Assembly (NCBI GenBank): GCA_949287245.1
Contig: CASEFL010000006.1
Coordinates: forward strand, 1 to 64,000
Reading direction: 5' to 3'
DNA: 64,000 nucleotides
Source: an uncultured Bacillota bacterium
Lineage (GTDB): Bacteria > Bacillota_I > Bacilli_A > RFN20 > CAG-826
The notes under the pieces are model-generated. The model was not told where the DNA came from, made no database searches, and saw nothing but the letters and a program-made list of their open reading frames with translations. Numbering within the stretch: position 1 is the first letter of the stretch; every line of letters begins with the position of its first letter. Both the position numbers and the translations under genes were made by a program. This document shows, piece by piece, positions 16,224 through 26,183 of this stretch.

Positions 16224-17321
16224 ATGAAAAAATTTTGCTTTCCTTTTCTCCTTTTCTTCCCATTACTTGCTCTCGCCTCTTGTGATGAAGGAAAAATTGA
16301 CCCCTTAACTTTACCTATACGAAAAATGTATGAGGAAAATTCAACTTATGTTGAACGTTATCACGCGATTACGCACGCGGAATTTTTATCCTTTTGCGAA
16401 AGAAAAATGGACTTTTTATTGCTCGTTGTGGATCATGATTCCACCTGCACTTGCTATTTTTCATTCCAAGAAGCCCTTGAACCTTATCTTCAAAAGTATG
16501 ACGCTTTAATTTATTCCATCGACCCAAAAGAATTTTCTGGTGGAGAGAAAAAGGGTTTAAATATTATTTCAGGCAATGAAACTCTTGCAATTTTTAAAGC
16601 AGGAGAACTCTTAGAACAAAAAGTCACCGATTCGACTTCGGATCCTTTTACTTCGGATAGTAATGTTGTGAAAAACTGGTTAGAAGAACGCGTTTCCTGG
16701 GGTTCAGGGATGGAAATAACCCTTCCGCAGCTGAATAAGTTATATGAAGGCGACATCCCCTTTTCCCTTGCTTATCTTCGCTCTTCTTGTCCTGACTGTT
16801 TGACGTTAGAAGAAGAAATTCTTTATCCTCTTTTAAAAGAAAAACGCGGTACTCTTTATATGGTAGATACTGACGTTCCTGGAATTCGCTTTGATGAAGA
16901 GGGAAATTTTGATGAAACACAATGGAAAGCCTTTAAGGAAGAAGTCGGCCTAAGCGCAAAGGAAGATAATTGTCCAAGCGCTTATCAAGAAGGCTATGTC
17001 CCTTCCATCTTGTATATTGATCCAAATTTAGGTACAACCAAACGCGATAAAGTTGTCGCGGGAATGACCTATTTAAATGATCAAATTCAAAAAGACGAAG
17101 AAGGGTACTTTATTGCATCTTCCTTTTATAATGATGCAAGAATTCCTAACAATGAATGGTTAAGTAACAAAGAAGAAAAAATGCTTGAAGGGAAAAGATT
17201 AAAGGAAGAAGAAGTTCTAGTCTTAAACGATTCTTACTCTTGGAAAGTGGATTATGCCAAAGAATTTCATAATCCTCTTGCAGAAGAATTTCTAGATTTT
17301 TATTGTCCTGTTATGGGGTAA
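16224..17321 (+). CDS. thioredoxin-fold lipoprotein
   Basis: 365 aa, signal peptide with lipobox LASC (Cys20). Two thioredoxin-like segments are visible: residues 60-135 with a CTC pair (75-77) after a hydrophobic beta strand (FLLLVVDHD), and 165-290 with a CPDC active-site-like motif (189-192) in AYLRSSCPDCLTLEEE. It is likely anchored outside the membrane and could act in disulfide exchange or as a thiol sensor. Substrate unknown. It is a single gene divergent from potA, with a shared terminator against the next lipoprotein gene. No SD is present. Confidence 0.7.
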   Translation: MKKFCFPFLLFFPLLALASCDEGKIDPLTLPIRKMYEENSTYVERYHAITHAEFLSFCERKMDFLLLVVDHDSTCTCYFSFQEALEPYLQKYDALIYSIDPKEFSGGEKKGLNIISGNETLAIFKAGELLEQKVTDSTSDPFTSDSNVVKNWLEERVSWGSGMEITLPQLNKLYEGDIPFSLAYLRSSCPDCLTLEEEILYPLLKEKRGTLYMVDTDVPGIRFDEEGNFDETQWKAFKEEVGLSAKEDNCPSAYQEGYVPSILYIDPNLGTTKRDKVVAGMTYLNDQIQKDEEGYFIASSFYNDARIPNNEWLSNKEEKMLEGKRLKEEEVLVLNDSYSWKVDYAKEFHNPLAEEFLDFYCPVMG

Positions 17322-17363
17322 ATCTTTGCAAATTTAAACTTTTTATATAGATTTTACAAAAAA

Positions 17364-17385
17364 GAGGTTATCTTTTGATAACCTC
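17364..17385. terminator. bidirectional terminator between convergent lipoprotein genes
   Basis: Perfect 9-bp stem GAGGTTATC/GATAACCTC with a 4-base loop. T-runs follow on both strands (CTTTCTTTTT plus, TTTTTTG minus). Confidence 0.9.
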
Positions 17386-17405
17386 CTTTCTTTTTAGAAA
17401 GATTT

Positions 17406-20060
17406 TTAGTTTGTAAAGGTTCCTTTTGTAAGATCAAATACGTAGACATAGAAAGTTGCCGTAGATTTTTGGGCAATCTCTAATACAACTTCCCCGTCCG
17501 TAGACTTATATTGTTCATAAGTTTGACTATACGCGCTTGTGCTAGTGGAAGTAATTCGATAGTCATAAATAATTTCATCGGCATCTTCCACTTTATCAAG
17601 ATGACGATAACCCATCGCGGTTACTTTCGCCATATATGCTTCCATAAATTCTTCGCGATACGTTGAAGTAATACTAAAACTAATGGATAAATAGAATCTT
17701 TTGTTTACTGCATCATCTTCGGTAGCATTTTGGGAACCAGTATAGGCGCTTGCCCCGGTTAAATGTTCATCATAAACAAAGGGTACATATTCATCTAATC
17801 TTGCTTCTCCTTCTTCTTGAGTTAATCCACTTGGGGTTTTATCAGGATACTTGCTGTCGTTATAAAGGAAGTAATCCACCATATTTTGATAATTATTCGT
17901 CCCTGTAACTGAAGCCCACCACGCTTTCCAAGTTGAAGGTTCTACAAAAGCAGTTAAAAGATTAATCGTATCCGTATAAGTTTGAGGGAAATTGGCCGCT
18001 TCATCATAGGCAAACATATAGTGGTAATACTGTGTGCTTAAACTGGTGTAAGTGTAATCAACATACGCCAAAGTGTTATCTTGATTTAAGACAAAGATGA
18101 GATTTTCACCCATGGATACACCACTAAAGGGGAGATAAGTTCCTAAGGTGTTTACATCAATTTCTGGACGTAATACCAAATCTCCATCTTCATTTTCCAT
18201 GAAGGCTTCCGCGGCAATATGAATATTTAATAGATCTTCATAAGTACCTGGTTCGGAAGGTTTTGTCGCACTTGCTACATCATTACGAATAGTAAAAGGA
18301 ATAAGTCCTAAATCACCATCTTCTTTATAGCCATTAATGGAATTAATGGTTCCATTATAGCTATTTAATGTTTCTTCGACTAAAGAACGAGTATTAGGAT
18401 CAATATACGTACGTTTAGAAATTTGATAAGCACCTGTAGAGATATTTTGGGTACTTGTCTCCATTTTTACTAAATGTGTGCCATCAAACATGGAAACAGC
18501 AACTTCTGCACGTTCAGTAACTCCTTCAATCGCCTCTAATGGAGTAGGAATAGTAAGGGTAGGAACCTCTTCTTCCAAAGTAATATGAATTTCATAATGA
18601 TAATCAGGGAGCATATCTCCTGATCCTCCATCAGGGAAAATCGCAACAATTTCGTCAATAACGCCCTCATGAGCAATAAACTTTACCTGTTCTAAATATC
18701 CATAAAACATTCCAAAAGCCATATTGGCGCTAAATAAAGAGATAACGTCAATTAAAGCTGCAGCATCGGCCCCAATATAGTTCCATTCATTTGGATTAGT
18801 AGGATTCACAACAAGGTCATCACCACCAATATAACGAGAAATGTCAGTTTTCACTTCCACCCAATCATAGGGAAGATCATTATCATCGGTTACTGGTGTT
18901 TTAATAACTTCGTTTGCTGCCGTTAAGGTCACACGATTCGCTTTTCCATCGATATCAAAATATTCTTGTTTGGTTTTTAAAGCACCTGTTTTTGGGTCTA
19001 ATGTTTGATAGCTTTCTCCATTTTCAGCAAAAACAACACGACTCATACCTTCAATCGTAGGATCTTCCGCCCCACTTTTTGAAACAACCTCTAACGTGGC
19101 TAAAAAAGAAACATTTTTGGCATAAAGTTTGCTAAAAAGTTGATGATTTATGGTGGGCGCTTCCCCATTTGGGAACCGTTGTTCAATTTGTGTATCCTTT
19201 GCTTCACCAATTTGATCAATAACAAAGGTTTCTACAATTTCAAAAAGAGGATTTCCTTCTTCATCCGTTTCTGGATATCCCATTTCATCTAACACATAAC
19301 TTAATACGTCAAATTCTAAGGAATTATCATCATATAGACGTATCTCGCAGTTATGAGCAGATTGCAAATCCGTTAAAGTTAGAAGACTGCTAGCAACATA
19401 ACTCACTCCTGAGTTACTTGTATCAAAAAGTAAAGAATCTCCCTTGATGACAAACACATCTTCCGTCCAATATGCTTGATAATCTTCCACGGTTTTCATG
19501 GGGTTGAAATAATCAAGGTTATTAAGATACGTAGTATAAAACATTGCATCGTATAAATAGGGCACCCCAAGAGAAATAGAGCCATCTGTCTGATAATAGA
19601 AAGTATGAGCAACCTTGCTATAGCCAGTTACCAATGGATCAGATTCAATTAACACATAACCTTTATCGTATTCTTTTCTTGTAATGTAGTTTTCCGTATA
19701 AATATCGTCAATCTTTGACCCTTCTTTTAAACTAGTAACGTGGAAAGAAGTATTTGCTAAAGAAAGTAGTTTTTCTCTTGCTAAAGCAGGAGTTAAAGCC
19801 ACTTGTTTTTTTGTCGGTTCCGGTTCTGGCTCTGGTTCCGGTTCTGGCTCTGGTTCCGGGTCTGGTTCTGGCTCTGGGTCAGGATCAGGTTCAGGAATAG
19901 AGGAAGTTAATTCTCCTAGTGTTGTGCTTGTTGTTCCCTTAGAACTGGTGATTATTTCACTACTACTTTCCTGTTCACTTAAACTCGAAGTGGCAGTTGG
20001 ACCACAAGCAGCTAAAGTGAGAAGAGAAAGGCAAATCAGTAAAGGCGTTTTCTTATTCAT
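17406..20060 (-). CDS. large serine-rich lipoprotein of unknown function
   Basis: 884 aa. Lipobox LAACGPT, then a Ser/Thr-rich linker and a Pro-Glu/Pro-Asp repeat (about residues 55-85) that should hold the folded part away from the membrane. The remainder is beta-rich with repeated architecture around FYTTYLNNLDYFNPM and an ALAREKLLSLANTSFHV start. I do not recognise a domain. The protein that precedes it in the same operon (15 bp upstream) has a similar layout, so they look like a paralogous surface pair. A terminator follows. Confidence 0.75.
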   Translation of the reverse strand: MNKKTPLLICLSLLTLAACGPTATSSLSEQESSSEIITSSKGTTSTTLGELTSSIPEPDPDPEPEPDPEPEPEPEPEPEPEPTKKQVALTPALAREKLLSLANTSFHVTSLKEGSKIDDIYTENYITRKEYDKGYVLIESDPLVTGYSKVAHTFYYQTDGSISLGVPYLYDAMFYTTYLNNLDYFNPMKTVEDYQAYWTEDVFVIKGDSLLFDTSNSGVSYVASSLLTLTDLQSAHNCEIRLYDDNSLEFDVLSYVLDEMGYPETDEEGNPLFEIVETFVIDQIGEAKDTQIEQRFPNGEAPTINHQLFSKLYAKNVSFLATLEVVSKSGAEDPTIEGMSRVVFAENGESYQTLDPKTGALKTKQEYFDIDGKANRVTLTAANEVIKTPVTDDNDLPYDWVEVKTDISRYIGGDDLVVNPTNPNEWNYIGADAAALIDVISLFSANMAFGMFYGYLEQVKFIAHEGVIDEIVAIFPDGGSGDMLPDYHYEIHITLEEEVPTLTIPTPLEAIEGVTERAEVAVSMFDGTHLVKMETSTQNISTGAYQISKRTYIDPNTRSLVEETLNSYNGTINSINGYKEDGDLGLIPFTIRNDVASATKPSEPGTYEDLLNIHIAAEAFMENEDGDLVLRPEIDVNTLGTYLPFSGVSMGENLIFVLNQDNTLAYVDYTYTSLSTQYYHYMFAYDEAANFPQTYTDTINLLTAFVEPSTWKAWWASVTGTNNYQNMVDYFLYNDSKYPDKTPSGLTQEEGEARLDEYVPFVYDEHLTGASAYTGSQNATEDDAVNKRFYLSISFSITSTYREEFMEAYMAKVTAMGYRHLDKVEDADEIIYDYRITSTSTSAYSQTYEQYKSTDGEVVLEIAQKSTATFYVYVFDLTKGTFTN
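19805..19897 (-). repeat. Pro-Glu/Pro-Asp coding tandem repeat
   Basis: Short near-identical hexamer units (CCAGAG/CCGGAAC-like on the minus strand) encode the PEPEPDP linker of the lipoprotein. Such repeats can change length by slippage without breaking the frame. Confidence 0.8.
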
Positions 20061-20074
20061 ATTTTTTCTCCTTT

Positions 20075-22339
20075 TTACATTCGTCTAATACGAATTCCTT
20101 CGCTTAAAGTTTCCCCTACTTCAATCGAAACGATGCCGTTTTGATAAGTACCATCTTCTCCTAAAAGGTAACCCTTACTAAGAAGAAGAGCGGTGTAAGA
20201 AGAAAGGAAAGTCGAACTTTCTTCGGTGTTATATAAAGTGACGACTCCTCCGGCTGTTTTCCCTTTCCATGAGCCTTCTAGTGAAGCGTCATATAAGTAA
20301 GGAATTTCTACTTCATGGAAAAGAGTAGTAAGTAAAGTTCCAATACTAGAAGATTCTTCTTTCCAAGAGGTAGGCGCGTGATAAGGTTCAATAGAAGATA
20401 AGTCATAATCTTCAGAAATTCCTTGCTTATTCCAATTAATTTCCGCGTGAATATATCTTTCTCCGTACGCTCCTTTCATAAAGGCATAAGTAAACCCTGT
20501 TAAGGTGGCATCTTCCCCATCACCTGTAATTTTTAAGGTTAAAGAGCCCGTTAAATAGTAGTCAACAGAACTCTTAAGTCCTAAATAACCAGCCCCTTCT
20601 AAGGAAGTAATTCCGTCTTTTACCTCGATTTGATAATTTTTTGTTTGAAACATAGAAGGATTAAGATTTAAAAGGAAATCGGTAATCGATCCTTCATAAG
20701 GAAGAGAAGTAGCTACTAGAAGACCATCTACTTCTTCAAAAGGAGTAATCATTCCTTCACTTGCTTCCCTATAGCCATATCTTTTCGCTAAAAAGCCATG
20801 TTGATATTCTTCAATGAGTACAGCTTTTTGCGCACCATCATAAGTAAAATCAGTGAATTCGCTGGAAGTGGTCAAGTAAGGAGAATTCCCTTCGCTAAAA
20901 CGAATCGCATAGCAAGAATTTTCGTCCCACTTACTCAAAGCCGCTTCAATTTCATCTTCTGGTTCGGTAAGTGTTAAAGGTTCACGATCAGGAATTTCAA
21001 TTTTATCCCTTAGTTTTGCAGAGATTTCTAGATAATAATAGGTTTGCCCGTTTGTATAAACAACCGAACGAATGCGCATCTCATCAATCACTCCACTATG
21101 TTCGATAAGAGTAATCGATTCAAGAGTCTCACTCATTCCAGCAGGATAAACGCTATAAATAAGACTACTATAATCGCTGCCATAATAGCGATATCCTCCA
21201 TCACTTTCTTTGCGATAAGCTTCTGGAGTCATGATGTTTTTAAGGCGATAGAAACTATCATTAGTGTAAGAAGAGATTTTATTTGTGATTTCATTATTAA
21301 GCGCTAAACCACGTTCATAGAAAACGCCGTCCATCGTCAAGAAATCGTTTCTAGAAATAAGGTTTTCTTCTGCATCATAAATTAATGCCGTATAATCGCC
21401 TTTTCCATAAGAAACAATCGCACTTCCTTCTTCTACTGAAGTCCAACTTTTTAAATCTAAGGAAGTATAACGAGTTACTGTAGTTTCAATTCGCAATTCC
21501 TCTTTGAGAATTTTTGATAAAGAAGCATCCGTAGGCGTCTCTTCTGGAAGAGAAAAATCTTTAAAATGCGCTTCAAGAGCAGGATCTTTTGCAGTACCAA
21601 CTTCACTAAAGATTCCTTCTACAAGTGGAAGATAACTCCCCTCTTGTAAAATTCCCTCGACGTTAACTTTAAAAGTGCCATCGCTTAAAAAAGCAAAAAC
21701 AATGCGCGCAACATATCCATAATAAGCATACATGCCTGCCCCTAAAGCATAACTATAAGCCATTCGAGCGTAGTAATTTGTTGTCGCATAAGTTCCATCT
21801 TCAATAGCGATAAGGTTATTCGCGCTAAAACCCCACCCTTCCTCGGTAATTAATAAGGCTAAATTACTCACATCAAGGACACTTGTTGCGGGAATAGGAA
21901 ATCCTTCCGAAGAGTTTGTTGTAACGCTCGCACCTAAATGATATCCATCCTCATAACGACTATAAGAATAAAGATATCTACCCTCTTTTTTATCCCAAGC
22001 ATCAAGAGCAACATAGCCAGAATTTCCGTAACTAACGTATCGATCATTCCAAACTTGTTCATTTGTTACTTCTGGAGAGGTAGATTCCCAAGTGATAAGC
22101 CGATATTCGGACTTTGCCAGTTCAAGACTCATATCAATGACTTCTTGAGGACTATGACCTTTTTCTATTTCCACACTTGGGGGTAAAGATGAGGTTCCTG
22201 TGAAAGAACTCGTAGTTGAACTTGTTTCGATACTGGATGAACCATTTGATGATTTGCTTTCGCTTCCTTTTAAAGAATCACAGGAAGCAAGAAGAAAACT
22301 CAAAACCAATAACGGAACAATGATTTTTATTTTCCCCAT
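20075..22339 (-). CDS. large serine-rich lipoprotein, paralogue-like to its downstream neighbour
   Basis: 754 aa. Lipobox LASCDS, a Ser/Thr-rich linker (SKSSNGSSSIETSSTTSSFT), then a conserved start of the folded region, SPQEVIDMSLELAKSEYRLI, resembling the neighbour's. The rest is beta-rich with many Tyr and Gly and no recognised catalytic motif. It is probably a cell-surface protein. SD GGAGG is good. It is first of a two-gene operon. The 206 bp upstream of the start (22340-22545) holds no named feature beyond AT-rich promoter-like sequence. Confidence 0.75.
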   Translation of the reverse strand: MGKIKIIVPLLVLSFLLASCDSLKGSESKSSNGSSSIETSSTTSSFTGTSSLPPSVEIEKGHSPQEVIDMSLELAKSEYRLITWESTSPEVTNEQVWNDRYVSYGNSGYVALDAWDKKEGRYLYSYSRYEDGYHLGASVTTNSSEGFPIPATSVLDVSNLALLITEEGWGFSANNLIAIEDGTYATTNYYARMAYSYALGAGMYAYYGYVARIVFAFLSDGTFKVNVEGILQEGSYLPLVEGIFSEVGTAKDPALEAHFKDFSLPEETPTDASLSKILKEELRIETTVTRYTSLDLKSWTSVEEGSAIVSYGKGDYTALIYDAEENLISRNDFLTMDGVFYERGLALNNEITNKISSYTNDSFYRLKNIMTPEAYRKESDGGYRYYGSDYSSLIYSVYPAGMSETLESITLIEHSGVIDEMRIRSVVYTNGQTYYYLEISAKLRDKIEIPDREPLTLTEPEDEIEAALSKWDENSCYAIRFSEGNSPYLTTSSEFTDFTYDGAQKAVLIEEYQHGFLAKRYGYREASEGMITPFEEVDGLLVATSLPYEGSITDFLLNLNPSMFQTKNYQIEVKDGITSLEGAGYLGLKSSVDYYLTGSLTLKITGDGEDATLTGFTYAFMKGAYGERYIHAEINWNKQGISEDYDLSSIEPYHAPTSWKEESSSIGTLLTTLFHEVEIPYLYDASLEGSWKGKTAGGVVTLYNTEESSTFLSSYTALLLSKGYLLGEDGTYQNGIVSIEVGETLSEGIRIRRM

Positions 22340-22545
22340 TCTTCTCCTCCTTTCTTCGTTTGAATGGTGGCCCTAATTTCGAAGTTACACGAAAAAGAAG
22401 AAAAGGAAAGAAAAATCTTATAAATTTTACTCAAAATTATTCGATAAAACCTATATTTTTTATGGTTCTTTAACGTCCCAACTCTTTACTTTATATCAAT
22501 AGAGATAAACGTCAAGAAAGAAAAGATAATCTTTACAAAAAAGAA

Positions 22546-22568
22546 AAGTCTCTCGCGAAGAGAGACTT
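22546..22568 (-). terminator. terminator of the rubredoxin-like gene
   Basis: Nine-base stem AAGTCTCTC/GAGAGACTT on the minus strand with a 5-base loop, followed by TTCTTTTTT. Confidence 0.85.
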
Positions 22569-22571
22569 CCT

Positions 22572-22718
22572 TTATTCGTTAATATCGTTTCCGTCATCAT
22601 CAACGGGTACGAGCATTTCAAATGGTGCTCCACAAATTGGGCACGACCCATCTTCGTTAGGAATCACAATTTGACCACACGCTAAGCAACGATACTTTTG
22701 ACCAGGTTTTAATTCCAT
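22572..22718 (-). CDS. rubredoxin-like two-knuckle metal protein
   Basis: 48 aa. Two CxxC knuckles (YRCLACGQ and GSCPICGAPFE) spaced as in rubredoxins and rubredoxin-like zinc domains, followed by an acidic tail (VDDDGNDINE). SD AAGGAGG is ideal. Iron or zinc binding is expected. It could be an electron carrier or a simple metal-binding protein. It is a single gene ending in a strong terminator. Confidence 0.85.
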   Translation of the reverse strand: MELKPGQKYRCLACGQIVIPNEDGSCPICGAPFEMLVPVDDDGNDINE

Positions 22719-22772
22719 AGGTTCCTCCTTTCCTTATTTTGCCTTTCTTTTTCCTTCTTACAAGAAAAATGC

Positions 22773-25484
22773 TTATTCCACAGATTTTAATGACTCTACC
22801 ATAGGAACTTTGTTTGTTCTTAAGGCTAGCAAAAGATTAATTACAAAAGATAAAAAGAATGTAATAAGAAAGGCTATGAGATAAGTCCAAGGGTAAATCA
22901 TGTAAATATATTCCACAAGCGCAACTTTATTCGCCATTAAGACGGCAATTAAAAAAGGATAACCAAGAAGCATGCCAAAAAGAACGCCAACTGAGGTGAG
23001 AGATAACGATTCAAAAAGTAAGGAAGAGGCAATTTCTCTACGAGAAAAGCCTAGAACACGGAGAGTTGCAATATCACGTATTCTTTCCTTAAAAGACAAA
23101 AGAGCGAGATTGTATAAACTTGTAACAGCAAGAATAATGGCAAAAACTTTTACTGCGTTTGTCATAACGTAAACAGAAGACATAATATCTTCTATTGTTT
23201 GACGATAGGTACTCCGGGACTGGAGAGTGATCAAAGGCGCAATTTGTTTATTGTTTTGGAAACTTTCTTCAATTTGAATTTCCATTGTTTCTTCAGATAA
23301 AGATTCCTCTAAATATACCCAAAAATTTCCATAAGTTAATGGTTTATCTTTTAAGGAAGGATGAGTATCAGGAAGAATTAGCCCATGAAAAACAAAAGAT
23401 TCATAAATATCCGTAACGGGAGCTTCAAAGGATATACCCTCAAAAGAAAAAGAAACAATATCGCCAATTCCTACACCCAGTTCTTTTGCTGATTTTTGTG
23501 AAATATATAAACTATCTTCTTTAAAAGGAAGATGAATCGTGCTTTCTTTCCATAAACTAATCACCCGGACATCTAGTTCCTGTGAAATTCCGCCCTCCTT
23601 TTCTACAGGAAGACTCATCGAAAGATAAGGTTCACACTTTTTAATGCCATCAATGCTTTCTACAAAGGAAATTAATTGTTCTTTTTTCTCTCCTCGAGAT
23701 AATACCCCACTAAAATCTGCATCATAAAAAGAAGACATATCGTAGTCGACTCCATAATGAATCGTATCTTCAATGCCAAATCCCGTGACCAGAAGCATTG
23801 TGCAGCCCATAACCCCAACAATAAGCATAAAAGAACGGACCCATCCCACACGAATATTTCGCAAGGCCATCCTTAAAGAGAGAAAATAAGTCCCCTTCTT
23901 TCCCTTATTCAAAAAGGAAAAGTTTTTCTTTTTTGTTTTTAACTTTGGAGGTTTTGGACGCATACTTTCCGCAGGAGAAAGTTTTATCTCTCTTCGCGCC
24001 ATAAAGTAGGTAAAGGCAAGCGAACATAAAAGAAATACAAAAGAAGCAAGCAAAGCCTCCCACCAAGGAAAAATAAGGATTCTTGAAGGTAAAGTATAAA
24101 GTAAATCGTATTTAAAACCAAGAATAGAAGGGACAATGATAGGGCCTAAAATATTACCAAAAAGCGTTCCTAAAAAGGTAACAAGGAGCACAAATGAGAG
24201 AAAATACAAATAAATCTCCTTTTTTGATATTCCCATCGCTTTAAATGTTCCTATTTGTGTGCGGTTACGAATTAAAAGTTGCCCTGTTGTAGTTAAAACA
24301 ATAAGCAAAGCCACCGCGAAAAAGACAAAAGGAAAAACAAAAGTAAATTGCCTTGCTTGTTGAGCATCATTTTCGATTGTCAAAGCAAAAGCCATCTCAC
24401 TTCTTTTATTTAAGGAGACAAAATTATCGGGATGCTGAGAAAAATAACTCTGCAATTCTCCGCTAAAATTATCAATTTCTGCTGAATCCTCAAACGTAAA
24501 TAAATATTGATTTGGGTGAATAAAACTTTGGTCTTCTCGAAAAAATGCTAAAGGATTTGCGTCGAGTAAAAGAGAAAATCCGATTTTAAGAAGAGGAGAA
24601 ATATTCTCTTGAAAGTTCGTATCAATAAGCGCCTGAAATTGATCTTTAAAATACGAATCACTAATAAGAATGTTCGTCATTTGATAGGCACTCATTTGAA
24701 CATTTTCGGAAAACTTCATGCTTCCTGTGATGGTAAAGGGCAATACTAGACTATCTTCTTTAAGAATGTTTTCTCCCCCATCTTTAACATAAGGGTCAAG
24801 AAGAGAAAAAAGTTCCTCAAAATTGACATTCTCTTGACTAAGCGATTCGAATAATTCATCAACATCTTCTTTACTCAAACCCCATTCTGAAAAAAGAATC
24901 GATAAAAGAGGATATTGTTCCCAAAGCTCATTCCAAGAATTGGTTATCGAAGAAAAATCAAGAGAATTTAAAGCAACAGAAAGATAGGTTTGAAGAGGAA
25001 TTTCAAAATCTAGACGACCTCCAAGAAGCAAGTTCCCAAGACCATTTTCTCCTTCAAGTAATGAAGGATCCACAAAGCAAAAATTGGTGGCATCTTCGTA
25101 GCCATCGGCATAATTAACATCATAAGGAATACCAATGGTGGGCAAGCCATCATGGACTAAAAGATACGCATTTTTTCCTGAGGCTACTCCCAGCATTTGA
25201 TAACGAAAATCCATTGTTCCCTTGCTAGATAAAAGACTCTGAATTTCTTTTTCCTCTTCTTCTTGATAACGTGAAACTTTTAAAAAAAGGTCAGCACAAT
25301 TCCCATACTCATAAGCACGTTGGATTTGATTTTCAAAGGTAGCAGCATTTGATAAAAGACCAACAAAAAGGGTAACTGCCGTACAAGAGATAAGAAAAAG
25401 CGCGACAAACTGTAGCCATGCTGCTTTAAATTCTCGCCATCCCATCTTTATAAAAAGGGATAAAGTCTTTATTTTTTTCACCAA
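22773..25484 (-). CDS. MacB/FtsX-type ABC transporter permease
   Basis: 903 aa. One N-terminal membrane helix, a large extracytoplasmic domain (about 50-370), three helices (about 375-500), a second ectodomain, and three C-terminal helices. The two FtsX repeats are visible as IGTFKAMGISKKEIYLYF and IATLRVLGFSRREIASSL. The architecture is that of exporters or lipoprotein/antimicrobial-peptide handling permeases. It is co-transcribed with its ATPase. The start is TTG seven bases, or GTG ten bases, after GGAGG; the upstream ATPase ends across it. Substrate unknown. Confidence 0.88.
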   Translation of the reverse strand: MVKKIKTLSLFIKMGWREFKAAWLQFVALFLISCTAVTLFVGLLSNAATFENQIQRAYEYGNCADLFLKVSRYQEEEEKEIQSLLSSKGTMDFRYQMLGVASGKNAYLLVHDGLPTIGIPYDVNYADGYEDATNFCFVDPSLLEGENGLGNLLLGGRLDFEIPLQTYLSVALNSLDFSSITNSWNELWEQYPLLSILFSEWGLSKEDVDELFESLSQENVNFEELFSLLDPYVKDGGENILKEDSLVLPFTITGSMKFSENVQMSAYQMTNILISDSYFKDQFQALIDTNFQENISPLLKIGFSLLLDANPLAFFREDQSFIHPNQYLFTFEDSAEIDNFSGELQSYFSQHPDNFVSLNKRSEMAFALTIENDAQQARQFTFVFPFVFFAVALLIVLTTTGQLLIRNRTQIGTFKAMGISKKEIYLYFLSFVLLVTFLGTLFGNILGPIIVPSILGFKYDLLYTLPSRILIFPWWEALLASFVFLLCSLAFTYFMARREIKLSPAESMRPKPPKLKTKKKNFSFLNKGKKGTYFLSLRMALRNIRVGWVRSFMLIVGVMGCTMLLVTGFGIEDTIHYGVDYDMSSFYDADFSGVLSRGEKKEQLISFVESIDGIKKCEPYLSMSLPVEKEGGISQELDVRVISLWKESTIHLPFKEDSLYISQKSAKELGVGIGDIVSFSFEGISFEAPVTDIYESFVFHGLILPDTHPSLKDKPLTYGNFWVYLEESLSEETMEIQIEESFQNNKQIAPLITLQSRSTYRQTIEDIMSSVYVMTNAVKVFAIILAVTSLYNLALLSFKERIRDIATLRVLGFSRREIASSLLFESLSLTSVGVLFGMLLGYPFLIAVLMANKVALVEYIYMIYPWTYLIAFLITFFLSFVINLLLALRTNKVPMVESLKSVE

Positions 25485-26182
25485 GAAATATCCTCCGGCT
25501 TTTTTGGATGTTCTTGATAAATATCTTCTTCAAGTTCACCATCTCTTAGACGAATTAAATGTTCCGCACACTCCCCAATTAAAGAATTATGCGTCACTAC
25601 GACAACGGTTTTCTTCTCTTCGTGAGCAATAGAAAGAAGCAAAGAAACAATTTGACCACCGGTTTTTGAATCCAAAGCCCCGGTTGGTTCATCACAAAGC
25701 AGAAATTCAGGATTTTTTACAATCGCCCGCGCAATAGCGACGCGTTGTTGTTCACCACCGGATAAATTACTTGGAAAATGATGCATTCGATGAGCAAGAG
25801 AAACAAGTTCTAATACTTCTTTAGGATCACGAGGGTTTTTCGAAATAGAAGAGGCCAAAGCAACATTTTCTAAAGCGGTTAATTTTTCCATCAAATTATA
25901 AAATTGAAAAACATAACCCACTTCCTCTCGTCGATACATCGCAAGTTCTTTTTCATTAAAAGAAGTAACATCCTTATCCCCAACATATAAATGCCCAGAA
26001 GTGGCGCTATCCATACCGCCAAGAATGTTTAGCAACGTGCTTTTCCCAGCCCCACTTGCACCTAAAATCACCGTAAAACTTCCCTCTTTTAATGAAAACG
26101 AGACATCTTTTAGGGCAATCGTTTCGTTTTCTTGATGGGCGTTGTAAATTTTCGATAAATGGTCAGCAACAAGGAAGGACAT
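25478..26182 (-). CDS. ABC transporter ATPase (LolD/MacB type)
   Basis: 234 aa. Walker [13 protein letters not shown]-loop [17 protein letters not shown], signature [15 protein letters not shown], Walker [13 protein letters not shown], switch His in VVVVTHN. The length and EPTGALD are typical of the MacB/LolD group that pairs with FtsX-like permeases. It overlaps the permease gene. pepC lies two bases upstream, so transcription of the three is probably linked. Confidence 0.92.
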   Translation of the reverse strand: MSFLVADHLSKIYNAHQENETIALKDVSFSLKEGSFTVILGASGAGKSTLLNILGGMDSATSGHLYVGDKDVTSFNEKELAMYRREEVGYVFQFYNLMEKLTALENVALASSISKNPRDPKEVLELVSLAHRMHHFPSNLSGGEQQRVAIARAIVKNPEFLLCDEPTGALDSKTGGQIVSLLLSIAHEEKKTVVVVTHNSLIGECAEHLIRLRDGELEEDIYQEHPKKPEDISW

Positions 26183-26183
26183 A

